From contig JAQJVL010000568.1 of NCBI GenBank assembly GCA_035578905.1, positions 1-64,000 on the forward strand: 64,000 nt of DNA, in the 5' to 3' direction. The translations under genes and the position numbers were made by a program. This stretch comes from Stictocephala bisonia (Eukaryota > Arthropoda > Insecta > Hemiptera > Membracidae). This document shows, piece after piece, positions 25,141 through 37,377 of the stretch (its first letter is position 1; the number at the start of each line of letters is the position of its first letter). Below the pieces are notes generated by a model. It was not told the DNA's origin and did not search any database. It saw only the letters and a list, made by a program, of their open reading frames with translations.

Positions 25141-27290
25141 ACAGTACTGTACGTGAATGGGTAAGTGGGTGGGTCAATATCACTGTACATATATGGGTGG
25201 GTCGGTGAGTGGGTCAATACCACTGTACATGTATGAGAGGGCGAGTGGTTCAATATAACAGTACATGTATGGGTGAGTGGGTGGGTCAATATCACTGCAC
25301 ATATATGGGTGGGTGGTTCAATACCACTGTACATGTATGGGAGGGCGAGTGGTTCAATATAACAGTACATGTATGGGTGAGTGGGTGGGTCAATATCACT
25401 GCACATATATGGGTGGGTGGTTCAATACCACTGTACATGTATGGGAGGGCGAGTGGTTCAATATAACAGTACATGTATGGGTGAGTGGGTGGGTCAATAT
25501 CACTGCACATATATGGGTGGGTGGGTCAATACCACTGTACATGTATGGGAGGGCGAGTGGTTCAATATAACTGTATATGTATGGGTGAGTCGGTTCGTAA
25601 ATACTACTGTGCATGTATTGGTGGGCGGGTGGGTCAATATAACTGTAGAAGTATGGGTGAGTGGGTTTGTAAATACTACTGTGCATGTATTGGTGGGCGG
25701 GTGGGTCAATATCACTACACGAGTGGGTTGGCAGGTGGGTCGATACCACTGTACATGTGTAGGTAGGTTATTGGGTAAATACCACTGTAAATGTATGGGT
25801 AGGTGGGTGGGTATATATCACTGTACATGTATGAGTGGGCGAGTTAATAATTATCACTGTACGTGTATGGGTGGGTGGGTGAATAAATATCACTTTACAT
25901 GTACGGGTGGGCGGGTATTCAATATCACAGTACATGTCAAGGTAGGCGGGTAGTTAAATACAACTGTACATATATGGTTACGCGGGTGGATCAATATAAC
26001 TGTACATATATGGTTGGGTGTGCGGGTCTATATCAATGTACATGTATGGGCGGGTGCGTGGGTCAATACCACAGTACGTGTATGGGTAAGAGGATATTTC
26101 AATATCACTGTACATGTATGGGTGGACGGGGGATCAATAACACTGTACATGAATGAGTAGGTAGGTAAGTGGATCAATAATACCGTACATGTATCGGTGG
26201 GCGGGTCAATATAACTGTACATATATGGGTGGGTGAGTAAATCAATATCACATTTTATGTATAGGTGGATGGGACGATCAATATCATTGTACATATATGA
26301 GTGGGGGGATGAATAAATATCACTGTAAATGTATGGGTGGGCGGGTGGGTCAATACCAATGTACATGTATAGGTGGGTAAATATCACTGTACATGTATGG
26401 GTAGGAGGGTGGGTCAATATTACTATACATGTATGGGTGGGTGGGTAAATTATTATCACATTTTATTCATGGGTGGACAGGAGGATCAATATCATTGTAC
26501 ATATATGAGTGGGTGGGTGAATAATTGTTAATGTACATGTATGGTTAGGTGGGTGGGTAAATACAACTGTACATGTATGGTTGGGCGAGCAAGTCTAATC
26601 ATGTCTTATGTATGGGTGAGTGGGTGGGTCAATATCACTGTACATATAGGGGGTGGGTGGGTGGGTCAATATCACTGTACATGTATAGGTGAGAGGGTGG
26701 GTCAGTATCACTGTACATAAGGGTGGGTGGCTGGTTAATATCACTGTACATATATCAGTTGGCGGGTGGGTTAATATGACTGTACATGTATTGGTGAGAG
26801 GGTGGGTCAATATCACTGTGTATAAGGGTGGGCGGGTGGATAAAAATCACTGTACATATATGTAGGCAGTTGGGTTAATATCACTGTACATGTATTGATG
26901 AGAGGGTGGGTCAATATCACTGTACATAAGAGTGGGCGGATGGATAAATATCTCTTTACATATATCGGTAGGAAGGTGAGTTAATATCACTGTACATGTA
27001 TTGGTGGGTGGGTGGGTCAATATCACTGTAAATATATGTGTGGGTGGATGGATCAATATCACTGTATATGTATAGGAGTGTGGTTGGAACAATATCACTG
27101 TACATATATGGGTGAGTAGTTGGATCAATATCAGTGTAAATGTATGGGTAGGTGGATAGGTCAATATCACTGTACATGTATAGGTAGTCAGATAGTTAAG
27201 TACCACTGTACGGGGGGTTCATTACACTGTAGGTGTATTAGTAAGTGGGTCAATAACAATGTACATGTTTTGGTGTGTGTATGGGTTTAT
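25141..27290. repeat. Minisatellite C, ~60 units of ~35 bp (2.15 kb)
   Basis: A long tandem array with consensus GGGTGGGTCAATATCACTG followed by TACATGTATGGGTGGGT. Units vary between about 30 and 37 bp. Most carry G-runs on the + strand, so the array has strand asymmetry and may form G-rich structures. Open frames up to 190 codons occur on both strands in several frames and are products of the repeat. The middle and right parts (25580-27290) are heterogeneous and the left part is homogenised (see 25165-25580). The unit is the reverse complement of the unit in array A with modest divergence. Confidence 0.97.
25165..25580. repeat. 104-bp higher-order repeat inside array C
   Basis: Three ~35-bp subunits (ending ...CACTGCACATATATGGG, ...CACTGTACATGTATGGGAGG, ...AACAGTACATGTATGGG) form a 104-bp block repeated about four times. 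Blocks starting near 25269 and 25373 appear identical base for base and the outer ones differ by a few bases. Just downstream, a 70-bp two-unit block is repeated at about 25588 and 25658. Such near-identity points to recent amplification or conversion. Confidence 0.92.
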
Positions 27291-30200
27291 ATATGTACAA
27301 TAAGGGCCAACTTATTATCCACCAATAATATGGAGGAAAATACTTTTAAAATATTTATTTTTATACTTTAATTTAATGATGTTCCATAAATGATACGGAC
27401 AATAATATTAGTTATGTGTTTATTAAGAAATGTTTGCTTGAATGTTTATGATGATTCACAAATTGATTTTTTCGGGCTCATACAATTCTTAAACTATAAT
27501 ATAGAGTTTATAATGTTCGTTACCTTATTTGTAATTAAGTTTAAGAGAGAAATATTCCATATTTTTGTATTAATTGTTATAGCCTATAATTAGCTTGTAT
27601 GATTACCAATTCTATAACTTATTGTTTTAATTTTGTAAAATAATATGTATTTATACGTACCAATTAAAGAAACTACGAATTTAAAAATCAATATATTACT
27701 ATATAAATATAAAATGTAATATTATCATGAGAATGTGATGATGAGAAACATCCCTAAAGAGAGTATTTCTTTTGGTTCTAATGTGACATTAAACATACAT
27801 AGAACTGTGGTTATTTGGCTTGAGTATTGTATGTAATTTTATACAATGTGGTGCGGCCATCTTTGCGTGAATATCTCTGTACACTTAACAACGACTGTCG
27901 GTAACTAACTGAGAACTATGTTCGATGGATCAGTTGGCAACTATTTAATCACTAATCCTAAAGTGGACCATTCATAGTATTTTAGTCATCAGAGATGAAG
28001 TCTTGGCATACCAAACCAAGTTAGGATGTAGATGGATTGAAATTAGAGGGAGAAACTTCGATGCTTGAAACTTAAGCTAGGGCTGAATAAAAACAAGTGT
28101 TTAAACATAATGATTAATATTTTTAAAGTTTTTGTATGATTGTTTAGTGTTATCTTGGTTGTTTTTAGTTGTTTTCTTGGTCATTGTATTTAGTCGTTTT
28201 CTTGGTTGAATAATATGCATTTACGTAACAATCTCAATCTACTATATAACGACCTATAGATTGATCCGTGCAGTTGTACAAGTTCTATTCCCAAAGTAAA
28301 TACAGTTTTCACCCTTTTATTACTCTATTCACTCTAAATTCACTTTAAGATATGAGCCAGCGAAATAAAAATAGTCTTATTATTACTTTTGAAGGGAAGT
28401 GAGTCTTAGTTTGAATTATTTCCCCCGCAGAGCTGTATAATAATTTATTTCCTTATTATTAATTTGAAATATCGTTTATAATTGTAATTAACATAAACGT
28501 GATAAATAAATGTTATCTTTCTTCAGTCAATACTACTTGGGATGGATTTAAATTCGTATACTTTTCTTAAAATTTCCTTAATATTTCATAATATTTCCTT
28601 AACTTGTGATAGTGAAGAAAATTGGCCTTGGATTATCAAGCATGTTTATTTAAATATACCTAGTAAATAACGATCCCCTGGCTAAATGATAAATCAACGT
28701 ATTAATTTGAATTTATTTAAAATTTACAATGTCAACGATTTATTAAAATAGTTTATTCAAATTTAAATCAAATTTATTTCAAGAAAAACAATATAACAAT
28801 AAAGCTAGCAAAGTGCCGAAATTTTCAACAACTCTACTGTCGTTACATCGCTACAATGACGAATTGTCTAAGTATACAATGTCTACACGATCTTAATTTT
28901 ATATAACAAAAAGGTTAATCAAGAGAAAAAAATACATATCTTTCAAGTAATATTTATACGTAACATATAAAACGATGATATCAATGTTTAGTAATGTAAA
29001 AATATGCCACAGTATGAAATAAACAAGTAAACTTAAATTAGGTCAATAGTATATGTTACTAAATTATATATCCACCAAAATATTTCATATATTTTAGTAT
29101 TATATAAGTAATAGTTAAAAACTTTATTTGTATAAATGTAGTTAAAAACCATTATATATCCTTTTTAAATATTCAATTGTACTTTGTTTAATTATAATGT
29201 TTATTATTTTACCAATAAACGTAACATTTGTACAGAAGTTAGTTACCAACTAATATATGGTGAATTACAACAAATTTATAATTTATTATATCTCTGTATT
29301 AAATATCATTTGAACCTATAGACAGAGCGGGGAAATAGCCTAAAATTATTCTGTCAGCTACTGTTTTGATGGTAACTGAAAAATTCAATTTATTTTAGTT
29401 TCAATTCAATTCCCAGTAGAGAATTTAGTTGTTTACAAACATTCCTAAATTAACGTTATTTTATTTTAGTATAATTAATTAAAATAAATAGTATATTAGT
29501 ATTTATTTTTAATTCACTATTTAATTTTCCATAATCATATTATATGTACATAAAATACAAACAGAAACAAACAAGACCTTTTTTGTTATAAAGAAAACAT
29601 TATAAATTATGGAATAAATATAATCTTCTCATAATTAAAGATATTATTTTTATTTATTTAGTTCTTATTGTTTACTATTTATTTAAATATCATAAGTAGT
29701 TGTTAGATTAAACATCTAGAGATACTCACTAGTCACATTTATCAACTCCATCGATGTAATAGATACTGTCACAAATGCTGATTGGATGTCGAGTAGACTG
29801 ATTGAATCGTCTAATTATTTGTAGTAGTTGATTGTATTGTTGGAGTTCAGTACCTTCAAATAACCAACTGACTGTAAATAGTTGATAAATGTTTCAACAT
29901 GAAATCGAGAAAAATATTATATTGTGTTTTTTGCTTTATGTTACGCGTGATGTTTTTAGGCACTTGAATCATTCATCGAAAAGAAAGTATTACTTTTCAT
30001 TTACACTAGTGTAAACAATCTCGCGTTTAACTAAAGACGTCCCTTTCGTGGTAAACATATAGTGAAACGTAAATTTCTTTACGCAACTTTAAAAAGTGAC
30101 CTTTTGGTATTTTTTATTTTTTAAATGGTCATGAAATATTTGAGAAAAATGTTCCAAAAGGTTACAAATAAAAAAGTATTTACTTTTTGAATTAACATCT

Positions 30201-31808
30201 ATGAGGTGGTTTTTCAATAGTATTAGTAATTAATTATATTCCTTTCAGTTGTTCCTTAAATGTTTTAAACATAAATTAAATATATGTTATATAATTATCA
30301 CTAAAAAAACAATGTTTTTTTTAAACCATGTGTAATATTGATTTTTAAGACAAATAATCGTAGTTGAATAACTTTAAAAACAGAAACAGGAAATTAAATA
30401 ATATCAAACATTTATATTGTTGTCCGATAAATAAACGAGTTTTAGTTTAGTAATCGATTTAGGTCAATTATCTTTAAAACAGAGCATTGAATTATTTTAT
30501 CAAAAACCAGGAAAATTACTGAACGTATTTTAGAGTTTAAACACATCAACATAATTAACAAGAACATAATCGCCATTTTACAACATCAATGTATTTGTTC
30601 AGAGAATCGTTCAGGTTTATTTTTATGCAGAAATGGCCTTATGCAGATGAGTATATTTAAAAGCTTTGAGAACTGCAAGAATCAGCCAAAATCTGCTAAA
30701 AATGTATCCTCCACTTGCCGGGTAACAGAAGTTAAACGTAAAGACTGTTTGGTTTTATATTAATAATCAACAGCAACTTAAATAAACCATTATATAGTAC
30801 TAAAATAAAACTCTTGTTGTTTTAAAGTTAATCTACGGTATTGTTTATACATTTAGGCTTACTTATTCTTTTATATCATTTATAAGTATTAATAAAACCT
30901 ATCAAAAGTAATATTCCTTAATCATCATGGTTCAGGTACATGAAATATAATTTTTATAACAACGATTTTCGTAATCAACAAGTATGGATCCTCAATATGT
31001 AACAGTATGGAGTTATATTCAATATTTTTCTGAGAAAAATATTCAATATCCAGTCTGATTCATTCCTATTTTTATAAAATAATAAATAAGAGTATTTTAG
31101 CTTTTTAAAATGATTATGTTTTTTGGCCTTAAAGCACACCTTGTTTAACGTTACGTGTAAAGGTAAGGGATAGGGATTTAAGGAGGGGATTGTTGGGGTT
31201 TGCCTGGAAAGCTCTAGGTGCTTAAACACTCATAACTTTGTATTATACACCTGCCGCCATACTAGTTAAGTCATATGTCTAATATTATATTATATACATT
31301 TTTTAATAATTCTACAATTTCAAACTAAATGTATTAACCTAAATATAATATCTATATATATAATTTTGCGTAAGATATGTGTCCTTTTAAGGTCAAATAG
31401 AGTAACTTTATTATACTTTTTACACTATATGCTTAGAAACTCAAAAATATTTACTAACAAATGAGTCAGACCACTTTATCAAATGGTTTTTATCGGCCAT
31501 TATTGTAAATATTTGAGTCCTGACCCACTAATACTTAATTGAACAAACTAGCAACGTCTTTCTACAAATCCGAACCACACATAGGAACTATAATTATCAT
31601 ACAAAATTATGACACTGTACGAATACATTAAACAAAATACAACACCATCTCTTTTTAACAAGGAGAGTTGGCAAATAACGTAAAATTATGTTAAAACCAA
31701 GATATTAGTGTAATGGGAACATTTTATAACAGTAATTAAACGACTAAAAATGGAATTACTATCAGGGGGAATTGAAAAGGGGGATAGTACAAATATCTCT
31801 TACAATTA
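27291..31808. other. AT-rich non-coding stretch
   Basis: No gene recognised. The less AT-rich patches at 27840-28080 and 29730-29900 have no open frame worth calling. A 13-bp inverted repeat (ACATTTATCAACT at 29735, complement at 29880) is too short to define an element. Confidence 0.5.
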
Positions 31809-32000
31809 TTTGGTGGCTTAGTGGCTAAAAGGCTTCGGTTTGCAGGGTCTTATGTATTGTTCTAATGCCACTCCACTCGCACCCCCATTATTGAGCTGAG
31901 GGTGGGTTTTGAACAGGAATGATAACATTTACGAGCAAACCTTCTGGCCATGTATAGTAGTGTATGACCCATACGAAAAAAATAAAAATTCATAAAAATA
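31809..32000 (+). mobile_element. Degenerate tRNA-headed SINE (SINE-2-like head)
   Basis: GGTGGCTTAGTGGCTAAAAGG is a good box A context, followed by GCTTCGG as in the SINE-2 copy on the minus strand at 52847. Box B has decayed to TTGTTCTAATGCC. The end, after GACCCATACG, runs into an A-rich stretch (AAAAAAATAAAAATTCATAAAAATAA), consistent with a poly-A-like tail. The middle, including ACTCCACTCGCACCCCC, has no second copy here. Confidence 0.5.
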
Positions 32001-32989
32001 ACACCAATAATAACCAAACCATAAAAATAACTTATTAAAGAGCAACATGATTTAGATTTATTAAAGAACAGTTTTCGTCTTATGTCATGCCTAATAAATG
32101 TATAGAAAAGACCATTGGTAACTAGTAAAACGAAAACACCCACCAAGCTCTCAAGCAGTATATGTATATAAAGTTAGACACTTCCCTTCATTTATATATA
32201 AAATCATATGAGAAACTACACTGGTTATCAAGCACCATGTATGTTGGACCAATATAAACTCTATACGATGTATAACTGTAATATAATATACGATACGTGA
32301 AGTGGTGTAGTAAATATGACAGAAGTTCTAGACCACTTCACAGGAGCAAAGGATCCTAAAACTAAAATAGAAACAAATTCCACTGCCAACAATAGATAAT
32401 TATAGTCATGGTTTCTTCGTATTGATACTGCCTTAATTAAACCTATAACCTAACCACCCGCACACGTACAGTGGTATTGACGTACAGTAAAATTGAAAAG
32501 TTAAAAATCTTAAATTTAAAAAACTTTTAAGAAACATTCCTATTAACCTCGCATTAAAACATAAATGTTATACATTGACCGAGTTTGTTATTAATAATGG
32601 TGTAAATTTGATGTACAGTAAAATCTAGTTAAAATTCCGGTACTTTATTGTTCCAAATGGGATGAACATTACTAAAACGTATAGTAAAATTAAAAAAAAA
32701 AAAAAACAGATTTAAAAACGTACTATTAAAGAAGAAAACAATGCAACGATTGGATTTTTCATAAACCCCTTAGTTTCTTAGACATCAACCTTCATACTTG
32801 GATGCACATAATTTCTGCGCCGACAGTTTGGCTATTACCGGGAAGCAACATTTAAAACGCCTTCGAACGGAGAATGCAATCTAAAGGCAGTACCTAGATT
32901 GCGTTTGAAGTTGAGCGGCGCTCTTGAATACCATTGTAGCACAGCTTTGTATTGGAAATAAAATTCTGATCTACTGCCCAATCCTACAT
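32001..32989. other. Non-coding stretch with a single minisatellite unit and an unassigned GC-richer patch
   Basis: One isolated minisatellite-family unit (ACCCGCACACGTACAGTGG plus TATTGAC) is at 32455-32487. A 15-A run lies at 32692-32706. The patch 32820-32960 is GC-richer and open on the minus strand for about 39 codons, ending in a stop near 32835 (includes VLQWYSRAPLNFKRNLGTAF). I do not recognise it, and its open frame simply continues from the adjacent array. Confidence 0.45.
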
Positions 32990-33315
32990 ATATAGTGATA
33001 CTGACCCACCCACCCACCTCTCCACAGACAGTAGTACTGACCCACCTACCCATCACAACACAGACATTGGTATTGACCAGCACGCCCACCCCTACAAACA
33101 CATTTGTACTGACCCACCTACCCACCACTAGACAGACATTGGTATTGAACCACCTCTACACAGACAGTGGTACTGACCCACCTACCCATCACAACACAGA
33201 CATTGGTATTGACCCGCATGCCCCACCCTACAAACACATTGGTACTGACCCACCAACCCACCGCTACACAGACATTGGTATTGACCCGCACGCTTACCCC
33301 TACACAGACAGTGGT
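32990..33315. repeat. Minisatellite D, ~9-10 units of ~36 bp
   Basis: Units alternate between ACACAGACATTGGTATTGACC and CTACAAACACATTGGTACTG types, giving a higher-order period of about 136 bp (compare 33047 and 33183). The CC(A/T)CCCACC and GTGGTACTGACC parts match array A on the same strand and array C on the opposite strand. Open frames of 80-110 codons inside it are repeat artefacts. Confidence 0.92.
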
Positions 33316-33450
33316 ACTAGATAAAAATGTGCAGTAGTAGTGCATACAGTTCACATAAAACATAAAAAGACTACATCAAAAAAAGTATGCAGAGAGACAA
33401 AGTGATAACAATATACCAAAATAATTATAAATATTGTATTATTCCAAAAT

Positions 33451-33463
33451 GGGGGGGGGGGGG
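33451..33463. repeat. Poly-G tract (13 G)
   Basis: Thirteen consecutive G residues, about 135 bp to the right of minisatellite D. With 7517-7528 it is one of two long G runs in this AT-rich window. Confidence 0.95.
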
Positions 33464-33479
33464 AATTGTAGAGAATAGT

Positions 33480-35220
33480 TACTGATTTTCTGCTAAAAAC
33501 TCCTTCAGCTGCAAGGGTACTTATCTGAAACCATTTAAACTACAATCCAGAATTGGCAGAAATTAAGCATTTAAAAACTGACCACCAATCTAAATCCACT
33601 ACCTTTCTGTAGTAATTCCTCGATGAAACAACCTGTTTCAATTGTCATTATCTTAAAAAGTCCATTGGGAGTCCATAAACTAACACTAGACCTTAATGAC
33701 TGTAGAAAAGCATACTTCCTACCACTAGTAGTGATAATATGTTCTTTGCTTTCTATCGTAACCAGTAAATATAGATTAACCGACTTCCCTATTTTATAAA
33801 TATAGTGGATGTAGTAGAATTCATGAGCTTAGAAACCCCGATGCAATACTATGTATAAAAAATATACTTCCAGATCGATCCCTCTTTCTAAGGTTTGGCT
33901 TAGGAACCAAACCTGCAGTACATTAGCCTATTGTGCTTGTCATCCAGCTTTCTTGCCAGCGTCGTACCTCCTATTGTAGGTCCTTTACCATTCACGTGCC
34001 AAAAGATGTTTGTAGTAGCATTTTTTGTTGAGAAAATGAGCGCAAAACCTCAGGATTTTGACTGAATTGACAGAAGAATGAGGATCCAGTGCTTGCAAAA
34101 AGATGATCAACTAACGTTGGCATGAAGGCTTTTAATATAAGCGAAGCTTAATGAAAATTTTGGTGATGCATCAGGTCAAAACACTTCCTTTTTCTTAATC
34201 TTCACTCCAAGTTGGTTTGGCCTTAATAATAAGATACCTTGCAAGATACCTGCAAAGACACCATCGTCTGCATGTGCTTTCTAGTGACAAAAACAATAGT
34301 TTTAATCGTGCTGAGTGCAAGTATTATGGTGTGGTATTTCTTGATTTAGCTGTAGTCCAAAGGTTCATGCTGAAACACAGCAGCTACGTCAACAATGCAG
34401 CAATAAAGATGGGATTCGTACATAGCACTGGACTGGAATACAGTTCTTCACTCAACTTTAAAGTGCATATTGGTTACATGTAGTTTTTATACTGCTCAAC
34501 AAGCAGCAAAGTGTCAGTTTTTCACTCAACATCAAATTGCGCGAGAAGATAATTGGCTGGAAGTCTATACTGCTCTGTGGCCTGAGTAGTGTAATAAAAC
34601 TCTGGTGTTATATTGTGCCTCTATCACGTAACTGAGGCCATTGAAGTGTTCGTGCGTGGATAATAGCTCACCTATTGGACAACGTGGTTAATGGTTTGTT
34701 ATTAAAACTACGCTACTTTATTATTTAATACTGGTTGGAATAAGAAAGAATAGAGAAACTAACCCCAAATGGGGTTACTCATGTCAGCCTGGATACCACT
34801 GTCCTAAAGAGTCATTTACCCAGGGGAAACTAAGGAAGGAATCTACATCCCTGTATACTTTTTCCAGCATATTACTATGATAAACTCTGAAAATACAAAG
34901 CTGGTACTGTTTTTTAAATAACACCAAAAATCAATCATCGATTAATTGGCCATCTAAGAATTTATTTAAAAACTATAACAATTCATTGTTTGAAGTGTAC
35001 TAAGAAAATAACTACATAAGCCAAATCCGAGATTGTTCAGCTCTTTTTGCATACCTTGGCAAACAAAGTCAATTAAAGTACAATCTGCAATGTTGTCACA
35101 GTCTGGTCTCATTATTTCTGAAACAATGTACAATTGTATTTTATTGTGACGAGGAATCATTAACGCTAGTTTCCTTATCATTATAAGGGGCCTTGTTCTT
35201 CATGGACATACTTATTTAAC
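33480..35220. other. Decayed coding-like / transposon island (unidentified)
   Basis: Base composition is less AT-rich than the flanks and several moderate open stretches occur. On + around 33660-33800 a frame reads SPLGVHKLTLDLNDCRKAYF, faintly like the palm region of LTR-type reverse transcriptases. On + 34217-34483 there are 88 codons with ordinary amino-acid composition (AECKYYGVVFLDLAVVQ). On - 35181-34966 there are 71 codons (PDCDNIADCTLIDFVCQG) ending in TAA immediately followed by ATAAA. None matches a family I can name, and the strands conflict. The likeliest reading is one or more dead transposons. An exon of a cellular gene on the minus strand is possible but unsupported. Confidence 0.3.
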
Positions 35221-36251
35221 ATTTTTATTGATCACCAGTATAGCCACGTACAGGTTTGTTGTGTCAATAATTAATACTTTCATATTATTACTGGTGCACT
35301 ATAATATGTACGTTTGTATATCTTATTTGTATATTTTTATCCTTAGTTTAAATGTTGTATGCTAGAATTGGATTAGTCATGATTGATGGAAAGTAAATGG
35401 AGCTTTCCAATGCTTCAAGTATTTTAAAGATGATTTTTGTTCCACTAAAATACTTGAATCTTTGGAGATACCCAATAATGTTCTACAAATAATTACAAAT
35501 ATAACAATATTTACATTTATTAGGTATAATTTATTGATATTTTTGTAAATATGACATACTGAAAATTAATTATATCAAACATTAGATCGCAACAACTTGC
35601 TTACATGTCGTGTAAAGTGATATTACACACGGTACATATTCAATGTATCTCTCCATCCAGGAGGTTGGAGGGGAAAAGGGGATGCAAGTGGCTGTGACAT
35701 TTGTGGTGTAGTTGTCGGGTGTTGTATATTTGGCCTGTTAGTGATACATCTCTCTAAACATTTGTATAATTGCTTATAACTCTCTAATCAAGTGACTTAT
35801 GTATTCGCTTTTTAGTTAACTTCTCAAAATTTTTACAAGACTTTTAATTTCTAAGTATCACAATGTGTTACTTTTACTCGTATCTTAGTATTTGTACATT
35901 TTTTATATTGAAGTTAAAATATGTCTTTTTGTTTTTATTTTTAATTTATTATCAATCAGAGCTATTAACAATAAACAAGTAAAAATTAAGGAAGAATAAA
36001 TGTAAACTCCATTTTCTGCGTAATGATTAAGGACAGTTTTGCTGTAAATAAAAAATTGCATTATTATTACAATCTGATTATGAAATATCAGTAAAGTATT
36101 TTAGTTGTGTGTCTTTATAATTTTATGAAACTTATGAACTTTTTCATGATCCTATTAAGAAATTGTTATCATGTTTGATTGACCTTACAAAAATATTAAA
36201 TCATCCTTCTATATTTTCTGTTATATATACTTTGTGGAATATGTAATGTTT
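35221..36251. other. AT-rich non-coding stretch
   Basis: Nothing recognised apart from a purine-rich patch GGAGGTTGGAGGGGAAAAGG at about 35660-35681. Confidence 0.5.
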
Positions 36252-36438
36252 TAGAAAAGAACATATTTTTTAAAATTATTCCACAAATTTTAATTAAAAA
36301 AGCGCTTTCACTGGTTAAGGCATGATCAGTTTTATGTTTTTTTTTTCTGATTACATTTAAATGTATAATGCCTTAAGCATCGAAAGCGCTTTTTTAATTA
36401 AACTTTGAGGAATAATTAAAAAACGTGTTCTTTCTGAA
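36252..36438. mobile_element. Fold-back MITE-like element with ~70-bp arms
   Basis: Left arm 36252-36325 and right arm 36365-36438 are reverse complements, with a perfect 19-bp core (TAATTAAAAAAGCGCTTTC and its complement GAAAGCGCTTTTTTAATTA). Outer parts AGAAAAGAACA.. / ..GTGTTCTTTCT and inner AAGGCAT / ATGCCTTA also pair. The loop is only about 40 bp, so this is nearly one large hairpin. It has no coding content, and no clear target-site duplication decides the superfamily. Confidence 0.85.
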
Positions 36439-36801
36439 ATATCCCTCTATATTCAGCTTAAATTTCATTGCTGGCATTTTCCCTTAAGTTTAAGTAATTA
36501 TATACATATAAACCCTGCTTTGTATACTTAGAATATGAAAATCTAACTATAAAAACAAATTTCAAAAATATATGTATCTAGTCACAGTCCTATTGTTATA
36601 GGAGATAAACTAATTTATGAAAATAATTGTATAATATTAAATTATCAACAATAATTAGGGACAGTAAAATGTTATACTAATCTAGTATAATAGAAAATAT
36701 TTATTTTAAATAAAACATTTCACTGTATATTCTTCTTTAAAGTTAAAAAACTATTAATCTTATACTATTCAATCACCTAACAGTTTTCTAAGCATTTGAT
36801 A

Positions 36802-37377
36802 TAAAGGGTTGGGCAAAATACTGGAATATATTTATTCATTTTAAAACTATTAAAACATACATAACGAAACTGTATTTCCCTATACCAAAAATTTGTCATA
36901 ATTTACATGTTTTCGCCAGTCACATAGGCATAGGCCACGAAGGAAATCTGAAACATTAAACATTGGAAACGTAAGCCTACCTCGAGTTATACCTTGTCAA
37001 ATACAAAAGTACAAACTTGAGATCGAAAGGATGACCTAGTCATAAAAATAACCTCTAAAAGAATTAGATGTCATATTGCTAATACTGCTAAAGAACAAAG
37101 ATAAGTTGGTTATTATCTATTGATGCTTGGAAATATAATTTATCCGACTTAGTATGAGACACAAATTTTCACACGAAAATGAGGTACAAACAAATGTTAT
37201 AAACAAAAATGTTTACCGGCCTCCTCCTGGCTTTGTGAAAAACTAGTAAAATAGGTCTATATTTTTTGGTATAAGAAAATTCATATATGTTATTTAAAAA
37301 ATGGAAAACTCTCATTATGATTCTTTTATTGGTTTTAAAATTAATAAATATAATATAAACTTTTGCCCAACCCTGCA
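36802..37377. mobile_element. MITE with AGGGTTGGGCAAAA terminal inverted repeats
   Basis: The left end (AAAGGGTTGGGCAAAATACTGG) and the complement of the right end (GCAGGGTTGGGCAAAAGTTT) match, and the similarity continues for about 60 bp through ATATTTATT and ATTTTAAAAC. Both ends abut TA dinucleotides (36800-36801 and 37378-37379), the target used by Tc1/mariner-type elements. About 575 bp in total; the interior has no transposase. I infer a non-autonomous Tc1/mariner-like element. Confidence 0.75.

Noticed and set aside
25381..25953. 190-codon open frame, and similar frames on both strands of 25.1-27.2 kb
   Set aside because: They run entirely through minisatellite C. Several frames and both strands stay open because the unit is poor in stop codons; there is no start or splice context and no domain.
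29735..29892. 13-bp inverted repeat (ACATTTATCAACT) that might bound a MITE
   Set aside because: The arms do not extend beyond the 13 bases and no target duplication is seen; chance is plausible in AT-rich DNA.
32835..33324. Frames of 80-110 codons over minisatellite D
   Set aside because: Repeat artefacts as above; only the tail VLQWYSRAPLNFK lies outside the array and is not recognised.
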